64,000 nt of DNA from Paenibacillus antarcticus (GCF_001637225.1 NZ_LVJI01000001.1:62001-126000), one strand, 5' to 3'. Shown: positions 52,336 to 61,192, counted from the stretch's first letter. The notes: generated by a model from the letters alone, not told the origin. A program made the numbers and translations.

Positions 52336-53085
52336 ATGAGTGAAGTCGCAACAACACTTGAAGGATGGTACTCTCTCCACGATTTCCGTTCTATGAATTG
52401 GTCCTCTTGGAAATCCGCTGATGATGAAGACCGTGCTATGGCACTGGATGAGCTTCAAGCATTTATGCAGGAATGGTCTACCGTCGAATCCACTCACCAA
52501 GGAAGTAGTACGGCGTATTCTATTGTTGGACAGAAAGCTGACTTTGTATTTATGCATCTGAGGGAAACATTAGAAGACCTTAATGCACTTGAAACAGCTT
52601 TTAACAAAACCATTTTTGCTCAATATACGACAAAAGAATATTCATATGTCAGTATTGTTGAACTTAGTAATTATATGGGTAGTGCAAATGGTGGAAATCC
52701 AATGGATAACCCAGAGGTTGTCGCACGTCTTAAACCCATTCTTCCGAAGAATAGATATATCTGTTTCTACCCGATGAATAAGAAACGTGAGCTTGCGGAT
52801 AACTGGTACATGCTTAGCATGGAAGAGCGTCGGACTTTGATGCGTAGCCATGGCTTGATCGGACGGAGTTATGCAGGTAAAGTAAAACAAATCATCACGG
52901 GTTCTGTAGGATTAGATGATTGGGAATGGGGAGTAACTTTATTCTCTGAAGATGCACTTCAGTTCAAGAAGCTAGTATATGAAATGCGCTTTGATGAAGT
53001 TAGTGCTCGTTACGGCGAATTCGGTACATTTTATGTAGGTAGTTTACTAAGTAAACAATCTTTCGAAGACATGCTTAAATTATAA
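52336..53085 (+). CDS. hemQ: Coproheme decarboxylase HemQ
   Basis: A 249-residue chlorite-dismutase-family enzyme from ATG at 52336 (AGGAG upstream; the open frame begins at 52246). It converts coproheme III to heme b in the Gram-positive pathway. Family blocks: [29 protein letters not shown] with the catalytic-radical Tyr, [17 protein letters not shown], and [23 protein letters not shown] carrying the proximal His. The rest of the heme operon is elsewhere. Confidence 0.95.
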   Translation: MSEVATTLEGWYSLHDFRSMNWSSWKSADDEDRAMALDELQAFMQEWSTVESTHQGSSTAYSIVGQKADFVFMHLRETLEDLNALETAFNKTIFAQYTTKEYSYVSIVELSNYMGSANGGNPMDNPEVVARLKPILPKNRYICFYPMNKKRELADNWYMLSMEERRTLMRSHGLIGRSYAGKVKQIITGSVGLDDWEWGVTLFSEDALQFKKLVYEMRFDEVSARYGEFGTFYVGSLLSKQSFEDMLKL

Positions 53086-53115
53086 TTTGCCGATCTCAAT
53101 ATGTATCTAATCATG

Positions 53116-53150
53116 GGCCTTCTCCTTATCAACATCTGGAGAAGGTCTTT
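53116..53150. terminator. Terminator between hemQ and the 81-aa gene
   Basis: GGCCTTCTCC / GGAGAAGGTC with a 12-base loop and TTTATT on the plus strand; convergent genes on both sides. Confidence 0.8.
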
Positions 53151-53208
53151 ATTACGTTAAAAAAGATTCATCACATTAGTCCTGTGACAAATCCTTTACT
53201 AGCTAATG

Positions 53209-53454
53209 CTATTCTTCTTCGTTTTGCTTCCTTGAATCAAGATATTCCGCCGTTGCAACATCCCGAGCACGGCCTTTCTCCTTCAGCCTTTCAATCGCCG
53301 GAAGAATCAGAATATCTACTTCTTTCTGAATCGTATAAGCCAAATCGTAAGCTTCTTGAGATTCTAAATGAGCTCCGACTTCCATTAGGGCATTATACCG
53401 GTCTAATTCTTCTCTCGTCAGTAAACCACGAACTTGTACGCTACAGTGTCTCAT
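53209..53454 (-). CDS. Small conserved-type protein downstream of the NADH dehydrogenase
   Basis: An 81-residue soluble protein (RGLLTREELDRYNALMEVGAHLESQEAYDLAYTIQKEVD as shown in part: LTREELDRYNALMEVG, AYTIQKEVDILILPAIERL). It is helical and charged, with no signal. One base separates it from the ndh stop, and AAGGAAG in the ndh end can serve as its ribosome-binding site, so it is likely co-transcribed with the dehydrogenase. I do not recognise a function. Confidence 0.7.
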   Translation of the reverse strand: MRHCSVQVRGLLTREELDRYNALMEVGAHLESQEAYDLAYTIQKEVDILILPAIERLKEKGRARDVATAEYLDSRKQNEEE

Positions 53455-53455
53455 A

Positions 53456-54655
53456 TTATAGGAATCTTCCTTTTTTCAGTACGAGTGTGATGCCGCCAAT
53501 CGTATACAGATATCTCATATCTACAACCTTTTTCAACTGTGCTGCACTCCAACCCTTCATGAGCTTCGTACCTATAACGGCAACACCTTCACCTTTACCA
53601 AGCGATGCAACGGTTCCTTTATTAGTGAATTCAAATTTCCTAAGTTGCTGGTTACGGATGCTAGCAACCACGTTCTGTGCACAACATACACCTTGTTGCA
53701 TAGCAATTTGTGCAGTTGGTGGATAAGGGCGCCCTTCTGGATTAAAGATAAGTGCATTATCACCTATAATGAATACATTGTCATGACCTGGAACGTGTAG
53801 TTGTTCGTCTACTTTAACTCGACCTCTCATCGTTTCGAACCCGGCAGCTTCAATCATACGGTTCCCACGAATTCCACCAGTCCACACCACAGTAGCCGCT
53901 TTAATCTCTTCACCCGTAGCAAGAAGTACACCCTCAGTTGTGCATTCTTTAATAGCAACACCCATTTTGAATGTAACACCTTTTCTAATAAGAACATCCA
54001 TTGCATATTCGACCAGTTCTGGTGCAAATCCAGGCAATGCGGTTGGCGCTGCTTCAATATTATAAATGTTAACAAGATGAGGATCTACATCATATTCTTT
54101 GCACAGTTTAGGAATACGATCAGCTAACTCAGCTACAAATTCAATGCCACTGAATCCAGCTCCTCCAACCACGAAATTAATGCGTTCTTGAGCATTTCTT
54201 TCATTCTTATATTGAGCGAATTGATACTCGATATGTTTACGTATTAAGCGTACTGAGTTAATACTACGGATGGACATCGCATGTTCCGCAAGTCCAGGGA
54301 TACCAAAGCTCTCAGGCTCTCCTCCTAAGGCAATGATAAGATAATCGTAAGAAAGTGTACCATCTTCTAGTATTATTTTTTTCTCTTGAGGGCGAATCTC
54401 TTGCACAGATGACTTCACCAAATCAATCTTGAATTCATCAATCAGATTTGAGATAGAAATACGAGTATTTTCTATACTATCTGTACCTGCAGCAGGCATG
54501 TGCAAATGAGTTGTCAAGTAATGATACTCATGTCGATTAACTAATGTAACGTCTGCTTCATTATACTTCAATTCTTTTTGAAGACGTTGTGCGGTTAGGA
54601 TCCCTCCGTAACCAGCACCCAGTATTACTATTTTCGGAATATTACTCATAATCAT
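53456..54655 (-). CDS. Type II NADH dehydrogenase (NDH-2, YumB/YjlD-like)
   Basis: About 399 residues from ATG at 54653-54655, five bases after AAGGAG; an ATG two codons on is the alternative. FAD-binding IVILGAGYGGILTAQRL, a second NAD-binding site INFVVGGAGFSGIEFVAEL, VVWTGGIRGN, VFIIGDNA and APTAQIAMQQG mark NDH-2, which passes electrons from NADH to menaquinone at the membrane without pumping. A Rex-like operator lies 58 bp upstream, fitting redox control. Confidence 0.93.
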   Translation of the reverse strand: MIMSNIPKIVILGAGYGGILTAQRLQKELKYNEADVTLVNRHEYHYLTTHLHMPAAGTDSIENTRISISNLIDEFKIDLVKSSVQEIRPQEKKIILEDGTLSYDYLIIALGGEPESFGIPGLAEHAMSIRSINSVRLIRKHIEYQFAQYKNERNAQERINFVVGGAGFSGIEFVAELADRIPKLCKEYDVDPHLVNIYNIEAAPTALPGFAPELVEYAMDVLIRKGVTFKMGVAIKECTTEGVLLATGEEIKAATVVWTGGIRGNRMIEAAGFETMRGRVKVDEQLHVPGHDNVFIIGDNALIFNPEGRPYPPTAQIAMQQGVCCAQNVVASIRNQQLRKFEFTNKGTVASLGKGEGVAVIGTKLMKGWSAAQLKKVVDMRYLYTIGGITLVLKKGRFL

Positions 54656-54712
54656 TCCTACTCCTTCCAAATTCCTCTTTATATATAGTTTATAGCCAAT
54701 TCACCCTTATAT

Positions 54713-54730
54713 TTGTGAAAATAAACACAT
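54713..54730. promoter_or_regulatory. Candidate Rex operator upstream of NDH-2
   Basis: TTGTGAA-AATA-AACACAT matches the 18-bp Rex layout TTGTGAA-N4-TTCACAA with the TTGTG and CACA cores kept. Rex represses ndh in Bacillus when NADH is low. Confidence 0.5.
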
Positions 54731-54929
54731 TAATAAAAGGGATAATAACACCATATCCCACTCCTGAGACATCCATTACTCTCTACTTTAGTCGTTTTAA
54801 TACTTATAATCAAACTCACCAAAAAGCAGTTGTAAATTATATTATACACATCTGACATACTAGCTATATTATGCATAAATATCAAGGTTTTTTTCGAGGT
54901 AAAGAATGGCCATTCGACATATTTATATG

Positions 54930-54941
54930 GTGAAATTTCAC
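54930..54941. promoter_or_regulatory. Perfect palindrome GTGAAATTTCAC
   Basis: A 12-bp perfect palindrome about 120 bp upstream of the ferredoxin reductase start. It resembles redox-regulator half-sites but has a shorter spacer than the Rex layout. Confidence 0.4.
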
Positions 54942-55060
54942 ATTCATACATTTTTCGCAATAAATCGTCTCTTTCAAACTTTTCATATCATAACGATCCG
55001 ACTATAATGATTAAGATGTAATAAAAATAATTCACTTATTATACGGAGGTGCTTTACCTA

Positions 55061-56062
55061 ATGACATCCCAACAACTTGGTGATGAAATGACTGACTTAA
55101 TCATAATCGGGGGCGGCCCCGCTGGTATGTTTGCTGCATTTTATTGTGGAATGCGTCAAGCATCCGTAACTCTGATTGAGAGTATGCCGCAACTCGGTGG
55201 ACAACTTGCTGCTCTTTACCCCGAGAAATACATCTATGATGTTGCTGGATTCCCTAAAGTAACAGCACAAGAACTCGTAGATAACCTACTTGAACAATTG
55301 AAACTGTTCAACCCTAATGTGCGTCTTGAAGAAAAGGTAGTCTCTGTCGTGAAGATAGCAGAACGCCATTTCATCGTTAAGACAGATCAAAATGAATATC
55401 ATTCCAAAGCAGTAATTATTACTGCTGGTGTAGGTGCATTCGAACCCCGCAGACTTGAGATTCCGGGAGCAGAACGTTTCGAGAAATCCAACCTTCATTA
55501 TTTCGTTAATGATCTAAATGCTTTCGCAGGTAAGAAAGTATTGATAAATGGTGGTGGTGATTCAGCGGTAGATTGGGCACTAATGCTAGAACCTATTGCT
55601 GAACAAGTCACGTTGATCCATCGTCGTGATAAATTCCGTGCACATGAACATAGTGTTGAGAATTTGATGAATTCGAAAGTGAATGTGGTCACTCCTACAG
55701 AAATTACTGAACTTCATGGGGATGATATCATTACAAAGGTAACCCTTTCAGATGTGAAAACAAAAGAAACACAAGAAATTGAAGTAGATGCAGTCATCGT
55801 TAATTTTGGATTCATCTCTTCTCTAGGACCCATTGCAGAATGGGGCATCGCAATCGAAGGGAATTCAATTGTAGTCGACTCTCGTATGGAGACTAATATT
55901 CCAGGTCTTTTTGCTGCAGGTGATATTACTACGTATCCTGGTAAGCTAAAACTTATTACCGTAGGATTTGGTGAAGCGCCAACTGCTGTAAATAATGCTA
56001 AAGTATATATCGACCCGGAAGCTCGTCTTTCCCCAGGTCATAGCAGTAACATGAAATTATAA
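55061..56062 (+). CDS. yumC: Ferredoxin/flavodoxin-NADP+ reductase, YumC type
   Basis: A 333-residue thioredoxin-reductase-fold enzyme. FAD site [28 protein letters not shown] site [18 protein letters not shown] with [12 protein letters not shown], and [18 protein letters not shown]. It lacks the CxxC of thioredoxin reductase, which defines the YumC group. GGAGGT lies ten bases before the ATG at 55061; GTG at 55049 overlaps it. Divergent from NDH-2. Confidence 0.93.
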   Translation: MTSQQLGDEMTDLIIIGGGPAGMFAAFYCGMRQASVTLIESMPQLGGQLAALYPEKYIYDVAGFPKVTAQELVDNLLEQLKLFNPNVRLEEKVVSVVKIAERHFIVKTDQNEYHSKAVIITAGVGAFEPRRLEIPGAERFEKSNLHYFVNDLNAFAGKKVLINGGGDSAVDWALMLEPIAEQVTLIHRRDKFRAHEHSVENLMNSKVNVVTPTEITELHGDDIITKVTLSDVKTKETQEIEVDAVIVNFGFISSLGPIAEWGIAIEGNSIVVDSRMETNIPGLFAAGDITTYPGKLKLITVGFGEAPTAVNNAKVYIDPEARLSPGHSSNMKL

Positions 56063-56074
56063 TTTTGTACTATT

Positions 56075-56131
56075 AAAAGGGTATCCAGTACTTGACGATT
56101 AATGTTTCAACGTCAACTGGATACCCTTTTT
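56075..56131 (+). terminator. Intrinsic terminator after yumC
   Basis: AAAAGGGTATCCAGT / ACTGGATACCCTTTT with an inner TTGACG / CGTCAA stem and T-run. Confidence 0.9.
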
Positions 56132-56232
56132 AGTCTGTTATTCTCATGTATGTTAATGATGTACTCACACCCCCGGTAAATTGAGAACCACAATAATTCA
56201 ACATTTTGTCTACTCAATCAGTACATTCCAAC

Positions 56233-56376
56233 TTAATAAGCGAGTTTCATTTGCTGAATTCCCAATTTACGTTTCTTTATTTCGGCTAATAATAGCTTTA
56301 TGAAATCACGTTCTAACTTTAACTCTACAGCCAGATGATAAGAATCTAGTAACATTTCATCTGATAATATAGCCAT
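56233..56376 (-). CDS. sda: Sda, sporulation histidine kinase inhibitor
   Basis: A 47-residue gene missed by length filters. It reads MAILSDEMLLDSYHLAVELK, then LERDFIKLLLAEIKKRKLG and a short tail. The pattern LSDE.L.DSY..A.EL.L.RDFI.L...EIK.R.LG aligns directly with Bacillus Sda, the helical-hairpin checkpoint protein that blocks KinA/KinB autophosphorylation when replication is disturbed. ATG at 56374-56376 matches the Bacillus N-terminus; a GTG nine bases earlier is an alternative. Several DnaA-box-like sequences lie upstream. Confidence 0.9.
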   Translation of the reverse strand: MAILSDEMLLDSYHLAVELKLERDFIKLLLAEIKKRKLGIQQMKLAY

Positions 56377-56449
56377 GAATCTCACAACCTTTCCTCTTTT
56401 TTCCTAAATCCATCATATCAAACTATCAATAGTAGAACAAGCGTTCCTG

Positions 56450-56549
56450 ATATCCACAGGTATCTGTGGAGAACCTGTGCATATTTTGTTAGTAACTGTC
56501 ATAGACCTTATCAAAACACGGTGGGTAATGTGGATAAATGTTATACACA
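56450..56549. promoter_or_regulatory. Cluster of DnaA-box-like sequences upstream of sda
   Basis: Perfect TTATCCACA on the minus strand at 56529-56537; one-mismatch copies at 56450-56458 (ATATCCACA), 56465-56473 (TTCTCCACA, minus) and 56541-56549 (TTATACACA); a weaker one near 56476. They lie 75-175 bp before sda. Bacillus sda is directly activated by DnaA. Confidence 0.75.
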
Positions 56550-56675
56550 GGGGTAATTTCATTTCATTCAAAAAAAAATATATTTTATTTGAGAGCGAAT
56601 TTTTTGGATTTATTCTGGAAATCTATTTTATTCATACTAGAATTCTCTTAACATTATAATAGATTCTCATTACTA

Positions 56676-57341
56676 TTACTGAGGACGAGTATTCACTTCA
56701 AAAATCCATATTTGCCCTTTCATATCTATTCCATAATCGAATCCCAGTTGAGTGATCCCAGGGAATCTTTTTTCCATAATTGTTGTACAAACACTTGTTA
56801 ATTTACTCATTTCTTGACGTTTAGCATTTACTGATATGTGATGTGATAAAGACCGGCGTAATCCTTCCTTACAAGTAAGCTGTGTGCCTCCTCTGCACAG
56901 GTTGGTGACAAATAACCCTGGCTTAGCAAGACGCCCAACCATTGAGCGGAATATCCACTCCTTTCCTTCCTTAACTACCTTAACTCGGTAATCGATGGGA
57001 CGACCCTCAATCGTGGCAAGTTGAATTCCTTGTTGAATGAGATAGGACCTTGGTTTCTTCATTTTAAGAAGTATACTGTACATTTCTGCAAACCTCGAGT
57101 AACTAAAAGAACGTGAACCATGTGTAAGCATATATCCTTCAGCATTATATTTAACTCGTAATATCCCATTGCCACCTGCTCCAACATCGGGCTTTACAAC
57201 GACCACACCATATTGACGGAGCATCGTTTGTAAATTCGTTATTGTTAAAGACTTCATCTTTGGGATGTATCTTGCCACTCTCGGATCCCTTAACAATGCC
57301 TCTGTCTTTAACCACTTACTCGCCAACTGCCGTCCTGACAT
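56676..57341 (-). CDS. YheC/YheD-family ATP-grasp protein (short form)
   Basis: A 221-residue ATP-grasp domain without the N-terminal YheC half. ATG at 57339-57341 has AGGAG ten bases upstream. Motifs: VVVKPDVGAGGNGILRV (ATP loop), PIDYRVKVVKEGKEW, MVGRLAKPGLFVTNLCRGG and the metal-binding end LGFDYGIDMKGQIWIFEVNTRPQ. A second family member is at 19815-20936. Probably a spore-associated protein; substrate unknown. Confidence 0.87.
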   Translation of the reverse strand: MSGRQLASKWLKTEALLRDPRVARYIPKMKSLTITNLQTMLRQYGVVVVKPDVGAGGNGILRVKYNAEGYMLTHGSRSFSYSRFAEMYSILLKMKKPRSYLIQQGIQLATIEGRPIDYRVKVVKEGKEWIFRSMVGRLAKPGLFVTNLCRGGTQLTCKEGLRRSLSHHISVNAKRQEMSKLTSVCTTIMEKRFPGITQLGFDYGIDMKGQIWIFEVNTRPQ

Positions 57342-57540
57342 ATGCGACCCTCTCCTATCTTGCCGGTATATCAATAGCATACTCCCCGTCTATTACTCAT
57401 TCTTGTATGATTGTCTCTTGCTCCACACCTAATTATTAATACTGTTAAATTTACACAAAATTATCTATATATTATTGGCTTACCTTAGAATATCGGATAT
57501 ACTCAAATGTAGTGATTTGTAAAAGGGGGTCTACGCGAGC

Positions 57541-57753
57541 GTGGCACAGGTATTTCAAATTTTGTATTGGATCGCAATTGTCGGTATGTCCGCAGCACTC
57601 GCTTTGACGACGTTAATGATCTGTGCGATTGGATTTAAGTTTATTAAGAGTAAACGAACTGTGTTAGGATTCAGTTGCATTGGCTTCTCTATTGCAATGG
57701 CATTGATGATTGTCTTCATGGTGAATCATACGTTTATATTACCCGCTTCGTAG
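57541..57753 (+). CDS. Small two-helix membrane protein
   Basis: A 70-residue protein with two hydrophobic segments (IAIVGMSAALALTTLMICAI and FSCIGFSIAMALMIVFMV) joined by a basic loop KFIKSKRT. GTG start has AAGGGGG about 11 bases upstream. A strong terminator follows 14 bp after the stop. Not recognised. Confidence 0.7.
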   Translation: MAQVFQILYWIAIVGMSAALALTTLMICAIGFKFIKSKRTVLGFSCIGFSIAMALMIVFMVNHTFILPAS

Positions 57754-57766
57754 AATTAGAATCGCT

Positions 57767-57824
57767 AAAAAGCCACTAGATTTAAGGTGATGTCTCACCC
57801 TTAAATCTAGTGGCTTTTATTTTA
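57767..57824 (+). terminator. Intrinsic terminator with a 24-base stem
   Basis: A long stem of AAAAGCCACTAGATTTAAGG with CCTTAAATCTAGTGGCTTTT, closed by a TGTC-type loop, followed by TTATTTT. Possibly bidirectional. Confidence 0.9.
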
Positions 57825-58017
57825 GATTGACCGTTACAATAACGAATTGTCCTTCCGAACAAGACAGTCTTCATCTTGTTCGTTAATCTTACTTCAATTG
57901 TCATAACCGATTGGATAGGAATGTTCACTGTTAAAGACAATATTTCCAGTATGTAAATCCGCATGCTCTTACGCAAAACTGCGCCTACTGTCACTTCTCA
58001 CTCTTTTTTCAAGCACA

Positions 58018-58065
58018 AAAAAAACCTTTTGGAGTTGTATGTCTGCCACATACAACTCCAAAAGG
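58018..58065 (-). terminator. Intrinsic terminator of erpA
   Basis: An 18-base perfect stem CCTTTTGGAGTTGTATGT / ACATACAACTCCAAAAGG followed by seven T residues on the minus strand. Confidence 0.9.
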
Positions 58066-58092
58066 CTGAAATCTGTAACGCCTAAATCCTAA

Positions 58093-58455
58093 TTAACACT
58101 CGCCTTCAGGTGCTGGCTTCCCTGCATCTTTCGCTGTACGGAAACTCGCTCCGCAACCACACGATGCCGAAGCATTCGGATTATTAATCGTGAAGCCACC
58201 AGACATACCTGATTCTTCGAAATCAATTTCCAATCCATCGAGGTAAGTCAGGCTTTCTTTATCAACCACAACCTTCATATCATGCACATTCATATATATG
58301 TCATTCTCTGTTTCATCATCATCAAAACCCATCGCGTATGAAAATCCTGTGCATCCGCCGGGTTGTACACCAAGACGCAAGAACATATTCGGTGTCTCTT
58401 GTTCTGAAAGCATCTCTTTCAGCTTAACTGAAGCCGTATCGCTAATATTAATCAT
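58093..58455 (-). CDS. erpA: HesB/IscA-type iron-sulfur carrier (ErpA/YutM)
   Basis: A 120-residue A-type carrier that holds and delivers Fe-S clusters. The three ligand cysteines are in GGCTGFSYAMG and SCGCGASF. MINISDTASVKLKEML is the usual N-terminus and the C-terminus has a short charged extension. AGGAGG precedes the ATG. It lies near other Fe-S genes (NifU-type, yuzB). Confidence 0.92.
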   Translation of the reverse strand: MINISDTASVKLKEMLSEQETPNMFLRLGVQPGGCTGFSYAMGFDDDETENDIYMNVHDMKVVVDKESLTYLDGLEIDFEESGMSGGFTINNPNASASCGCGASFRTAKDAGKPAPEGEC

Positions 58456-58630
58456 CGTTCAACCTCCTAATTGTGTCGTAGGTTAATTATACTCCAGAAC
58501 CCTAGTACCCTCAAGTCAGTCAACCTATCTCGGACAATCATTTCATTTTTTTAACTCATCCTCTTATTGCGACCCAGTAATTCGCGGTCTATAATAGGAA
58601 ATGAATGCATAATTTTTTTTGATGGACAAT

Positions 58631-58719
58631 CTGAAAGCTACGCTACAAAAAAATAAGTCTATGCTTCCGAAGCGAGTTTTTTTTCGATACACAGTCTGGA
58701 AGCTACGCTACAAAAAAAC
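58631..58719. repeat. Direct repeat in the leader of mqnE
   Basis: CTGAAAGCTACGCTACAAAAAAA (58631-58653) and CTGGAAGCTACGCTACAAAAAAAC (58696-58719) are nearly identical and 65 bp apart. Between them is GCTTCCGAAGC followed by eight T residues, a possible small terminator or stall site. Confidence 0.65.
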
Positions 58720-58735
58720 TTTTAGGAGGAACTAC

Positions 58736-59842
58736 ATGACAACACTTATTACCCCTAATATAGATAGTCGAATGGCTACTATTATAGAAAAGGTGCAACA
58801 AGGAGAACGTTTAACTCTTGAAGATGGAGTCTACCTCTACGAGACTGATGATATATTAACGTTGGGACAATTGGCTAATCAAGTTAATCTACGTAAAAAT
58901 GGAAAAAAAGTGTACTTTATTGAGAATATGAGTCTTTATTTCACCAATGTATGTGAATCTTATTGCGCCTTCTGTAATTTCCGCAAAGATCAAGGAGAAG
59001 ATGGATCCTATACGCTCACTGGTGAGGAAATGGTCGAATATGTTAACCAACACATTCATCCAGGCATAAGAGAGTTTCATATCGTTGGAGGTCATAATGC
59101 TCATGTCCCCTTCCAATATTATGTTGACTCTTTACAGACCTTAACAGATCACTATCCTGATGTAACATTAAAAGCTTATACTGCAGCTGAAATCGAATTC
59201 TTCACACGTTTAAGTGGACTTAGCACAACTGAAGTACTACAGAAATTACAACAAGCTGGGTTGAAGTCACTTACTGGTGGAGGGGCTGAAATCTTATCAG
59301 ATCAATATCGCGAGAAGATGAAGGTAGATAAAGCCAATGTTGAGCAATATTTAGATGTTCATCGTGCAGCTCATAAATTAGGAATGAAGACACATACAAC
59401 AATGTTATACGGATCTATTGAAAGTCATGAAGATCGTATTCGCCACATGGTTCAGATACGCGAGCTTCAAGACGAAACGCAAGGATTCATGGTATTCATA
59501 CCTTTATCTATGCAACCGAAGAATAGAAATGCTGGTATTATGAGACGTAATTCGGCTTATGAAGATTTGAAAACCATTGCGATCAGTCGTTTAATGTTGG
59601 ATAATATCGATCATATTAAAGCCTACTTTATTAATATCGGCGCTCAACTTACGCAAATGGCACTCAGCTTCGGAGCTTCTGACGTGCATGGTACGATTAT
59701 TAAAGAACGTATTAGTCACGCAGCTGGCGCGCTTACACCAGAGGGATTGACGCGTAAAGAACTAGTATGGCTTATTAAAGGTGCTGGGCGCATTCCTGTT
59801 GAACGGGATACTTTCTATAACGAGATTCAAATCTACGAGTAA
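58736..59842 (+). CDS. mqnE: Aminodeoxyfutalosine synthase MqnE (radical SAM)
   Basis: A 368-residue radical-SAM enzyme of the futalosine route to menaquinone. The cluster motif CESYCAFC (C-x3-C-x2-C) lies at about 76-83 with YFTNVCESYCAFCNFRK; FHIVGGHN, LKSLTGGGAEI and MLYGSIESHEDRI follow. AGGAGG lies six bases before ATG at 58736; the frame is open a further 39 codons through a repeated leader. It converts 3-enolpyruvyl-benzoate derivatives to aminodeoxyfutalosine. Other mqn genes are not in this window. Confidence 0.94.
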   Translation: MTTLITPNIDSRMATIIEKVQQGERLTLEDGVYLYETDDILTLGQLANQVNLRKNGKKVYFIENMSLYFTNVCESYCAFCNFRKDQGEDGSYTLTGEEMVEYVNQHIHPGIREFHIVGGHNAHVPFQYYVDSLQTLTDHYPDVTLKAYTAAEIEFFTRLSGLSTTEVLQKLQQAGLKSLTGGGAEILSDQYREKMKVDKANVEQYLDVHRAAHKLGMKTHTTMLYGSIESHEDRIRHMVQIRELQDETQGFMVFIPLSMQPKNRNAGIMRRNSAYEDLKTIAISRLMLDNIDHIKAYFINIGAQLTQMALSFGASDVHGTIIKERISHAAGALTPEGLTRKELVWLIKGAGRIPVERDTFYNEIQIYE

Positions 59843-59879
59843 CATTATTCCTGATGTATGAGAGGATTGGAAACCACCC

Positions 59880-60941
59880 ATGAGAAAACTAGTTATTCTC
59901 GGCGGCGGATACGGAGGGCTCGCTATTATTCAAGGCCTTCTTGATGACCACCTACCGGAAGATATTGAAATGATATTAGTGGATCGAATGCCCTTTCAAG
60001 GTCTAAAAACAGAATACTATGCCTTAGCAGCAGGTACTGCAACAGACTTAGAACTTCGTGTCTCTTTTCCCAAACACCCTCAACTTACAATCAAGTATGG
60101 TGAAATTGCCTCGATCGATTTAGAAGGTAGACAGGTTCTTATGGAACAGTCTGAAGATATTATCTACGATTATCTTATTATTGCTCTAGGTTGTACAGAT
60201 CGTTATCACGGGATTGAAGGTGCCGAACAATTTACAAGCAGTATTCAATCCTTTTCAAATACGCGTAAGACATATCAACAACTTAATGATGTACGGCCTT
60301 ATGGTCAAGTGAATATTATAGGTGGGGGACTCAGTGGCGTGGAGATGGTGTCGGAATTGAGAGAAAGTAGACCTGATCTGAATATCGCAATTCTCGACCG
60401 TCACAGCCGTATTCTCTCGTCCTTCCCATCTAAATTATCTATTTATGTGGAGCACTGGTTTCAAACCCACGACGTCGATACACGTTTTCAAGTTTCAGTT
60501 GACCGAGTAGAGGATGGTGGAATCTATAATGGTTCCGAGATCATTATGAGTGACGTTACTGTATGGACTGCGGGCATTCAACCTGTCCGTGTCGTACAGG
60601 ATCTTCAAGTGGCCAAAGATCCGGGTGGACGAATCATTCTAAATTCCTATTCTCAAATCGCTGAGCACCCAGATGTCTATGTGATAGGCGATTGTGCCAG
60701 CCTTCCATTGGCACCAAGCGCACAAGCTGCTGGAGCTCAAGCGGAACAAGTTGCAGAAGTTATACATTCCTTATGGCGTGGAGACACACCTAAGTTACAT
60801 CCACTCCGTCTAAAAGGAACACTTGGTGCACTAGGTAAAAAAGCAGGGTTCGGACTTATGGGTAATAAAGCCGTTCTGGGTCGCGTTCCCCGCTTACTAA
60901 AAAGTGGCGTTCTTTGGATGTCTAAACGTCATTTGGGTTAA
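59880..60941 (+). CDS. FAD/NAD(P)-dependent oxidoreductase (YutJ/NDH-2-like)
   Basis: A 353-residue pyridine nucleotide-disulfide reductase fold: KLVILGGGYGGLAIIQGL, VNIIGGGLSGVEMVSELRE, VTVWTAGIQP and VYVIGDCASLPLAPSAQAAGAQAEQ. It resembles YutJ, an NDH-2 paralogue, and is shorter than the NDH-2 at 53456. It starts 37 bp after mqnE and may be co-transcribed, which would fit a menaquinone-linked role. Its stop overlaps the convergent yuzB by four bases. Confidence 0.87.
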   Translation: MRKLVILGGGYGGLAIIQGLLDDHLPEDIEMILVDRMPFQGLKTEYYALAAGTATDLELRVSFPKHPQLTIKYGEIASIDLEGRQVLMEQSEDIIYDYLIIALGCTDRYHGIEGAEQFTSSIQSFSNTRKTYQQLNDVRPYGQVNIIGGGLSGVEMVSELRESRPDLNIAILDRHSRILSSFPSKLSIYVEHWFQTHDVDTRFQVSVDRVEDGGIYNGSEIIMSDVTVWTAGIQPVRVVQDLQVAKDPGGRIILNSYSQIAEHPDVYVIGDCASLPLAPSAQAAGAQAEQVAEVIHSLWRGDTPKLHPLRLKGTLGALGKKAGFGLMGNKAVLGRVPRLLKSGVLWMSKRHLG

Positions 60942-61192
60942 TCTAGATCCAGATCATCCCATGCTTCCGCTTCCTTTATCTTGGCAATAATAACATCATA
61001 TAATTCGTCTGCACTCTCAGCAGTTACAATTTCACCATCTACCATGGCATATGGCATGAGGTAGCATTGACCACAATTCGTCAGACATCCATATTCGACG
61101 ACATCGTAATCTGGGTTGGACTCTAACTTTTCCATCACGGTATCTGTGTCAAAATGCATATTGTTTGTACAAAATTCTATGATTGGTCTCAA
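60938..61192 (-). CDS. yuzB: YuzB-family protein (DUF1450)
   Basis: An 84-residue protein with conserved cysteines in IEFCTNN and YGCLTNCGQCYLMPYAMV, matching YuzB; the arrangement could hold a 2Fe-2S cluster in a thioredoxin-like fold. Start TTG at 61190-61192 with AGGTG eight bases upstream. It sits next to a NifU-type gene, divergent from it. No known activity. Confidence 0.85.
   Translation of the reverse strand: MRPIIEFCTNNMHFDTDTVMEKLESNPDYDVVEYGCLTNCGQCYLMPYAMVDGEIVTAESADELYDVIIAKIKEAEAWDDLDLD

Larger units (their letters stand above)
54656..55060. other. 405-bp divergent intergenic region between NDH-2 and the ferredoxin reductase gene
   Basis: AT-rich, holding the Rex-like box (54713-54730) and a perfect GTGAAATTTCAC palindrome (54930-54941). 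A 76-codon minus-strand frame here lacks a good start and ribosome-binding site. Confidence 0.6.
57754..58092. other. 339-bp stretch with two terminators and no convincing gene
   Basis: It holds the terminator of the small membrane gene (57767-57824) and of erpA (58018-58065). A 70-codon minus-strand frame (57782-57994) between them ends inside the first hairpin and is not called. Confidence 0.6.

Noticed and set aside
54730..54960. 76-codon minus-strand frame in the NDH-2/yumC intergenic region
   Set aside because: No ribosome-binding site, AT-rich composition, overlaps the Rex-like box and the palindrome; no recognisable protein pattern.
56450..56549. Replication origin
   Set aside because: The DnaA-box-like sequences are few, no dnaA/dnaN or long AT-rich unwinding element adjoins, and the sda gene explains them.
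57782..57994. 70-codon minus-strand frame between two terminators
   Set aside because: Its stop and last codons lie inside the terminator stem of the neighbouring gene and its GTG start is poorly supported. The amino-acid pattern is not clearly random, so it deserves a homology check, but I do not call it.
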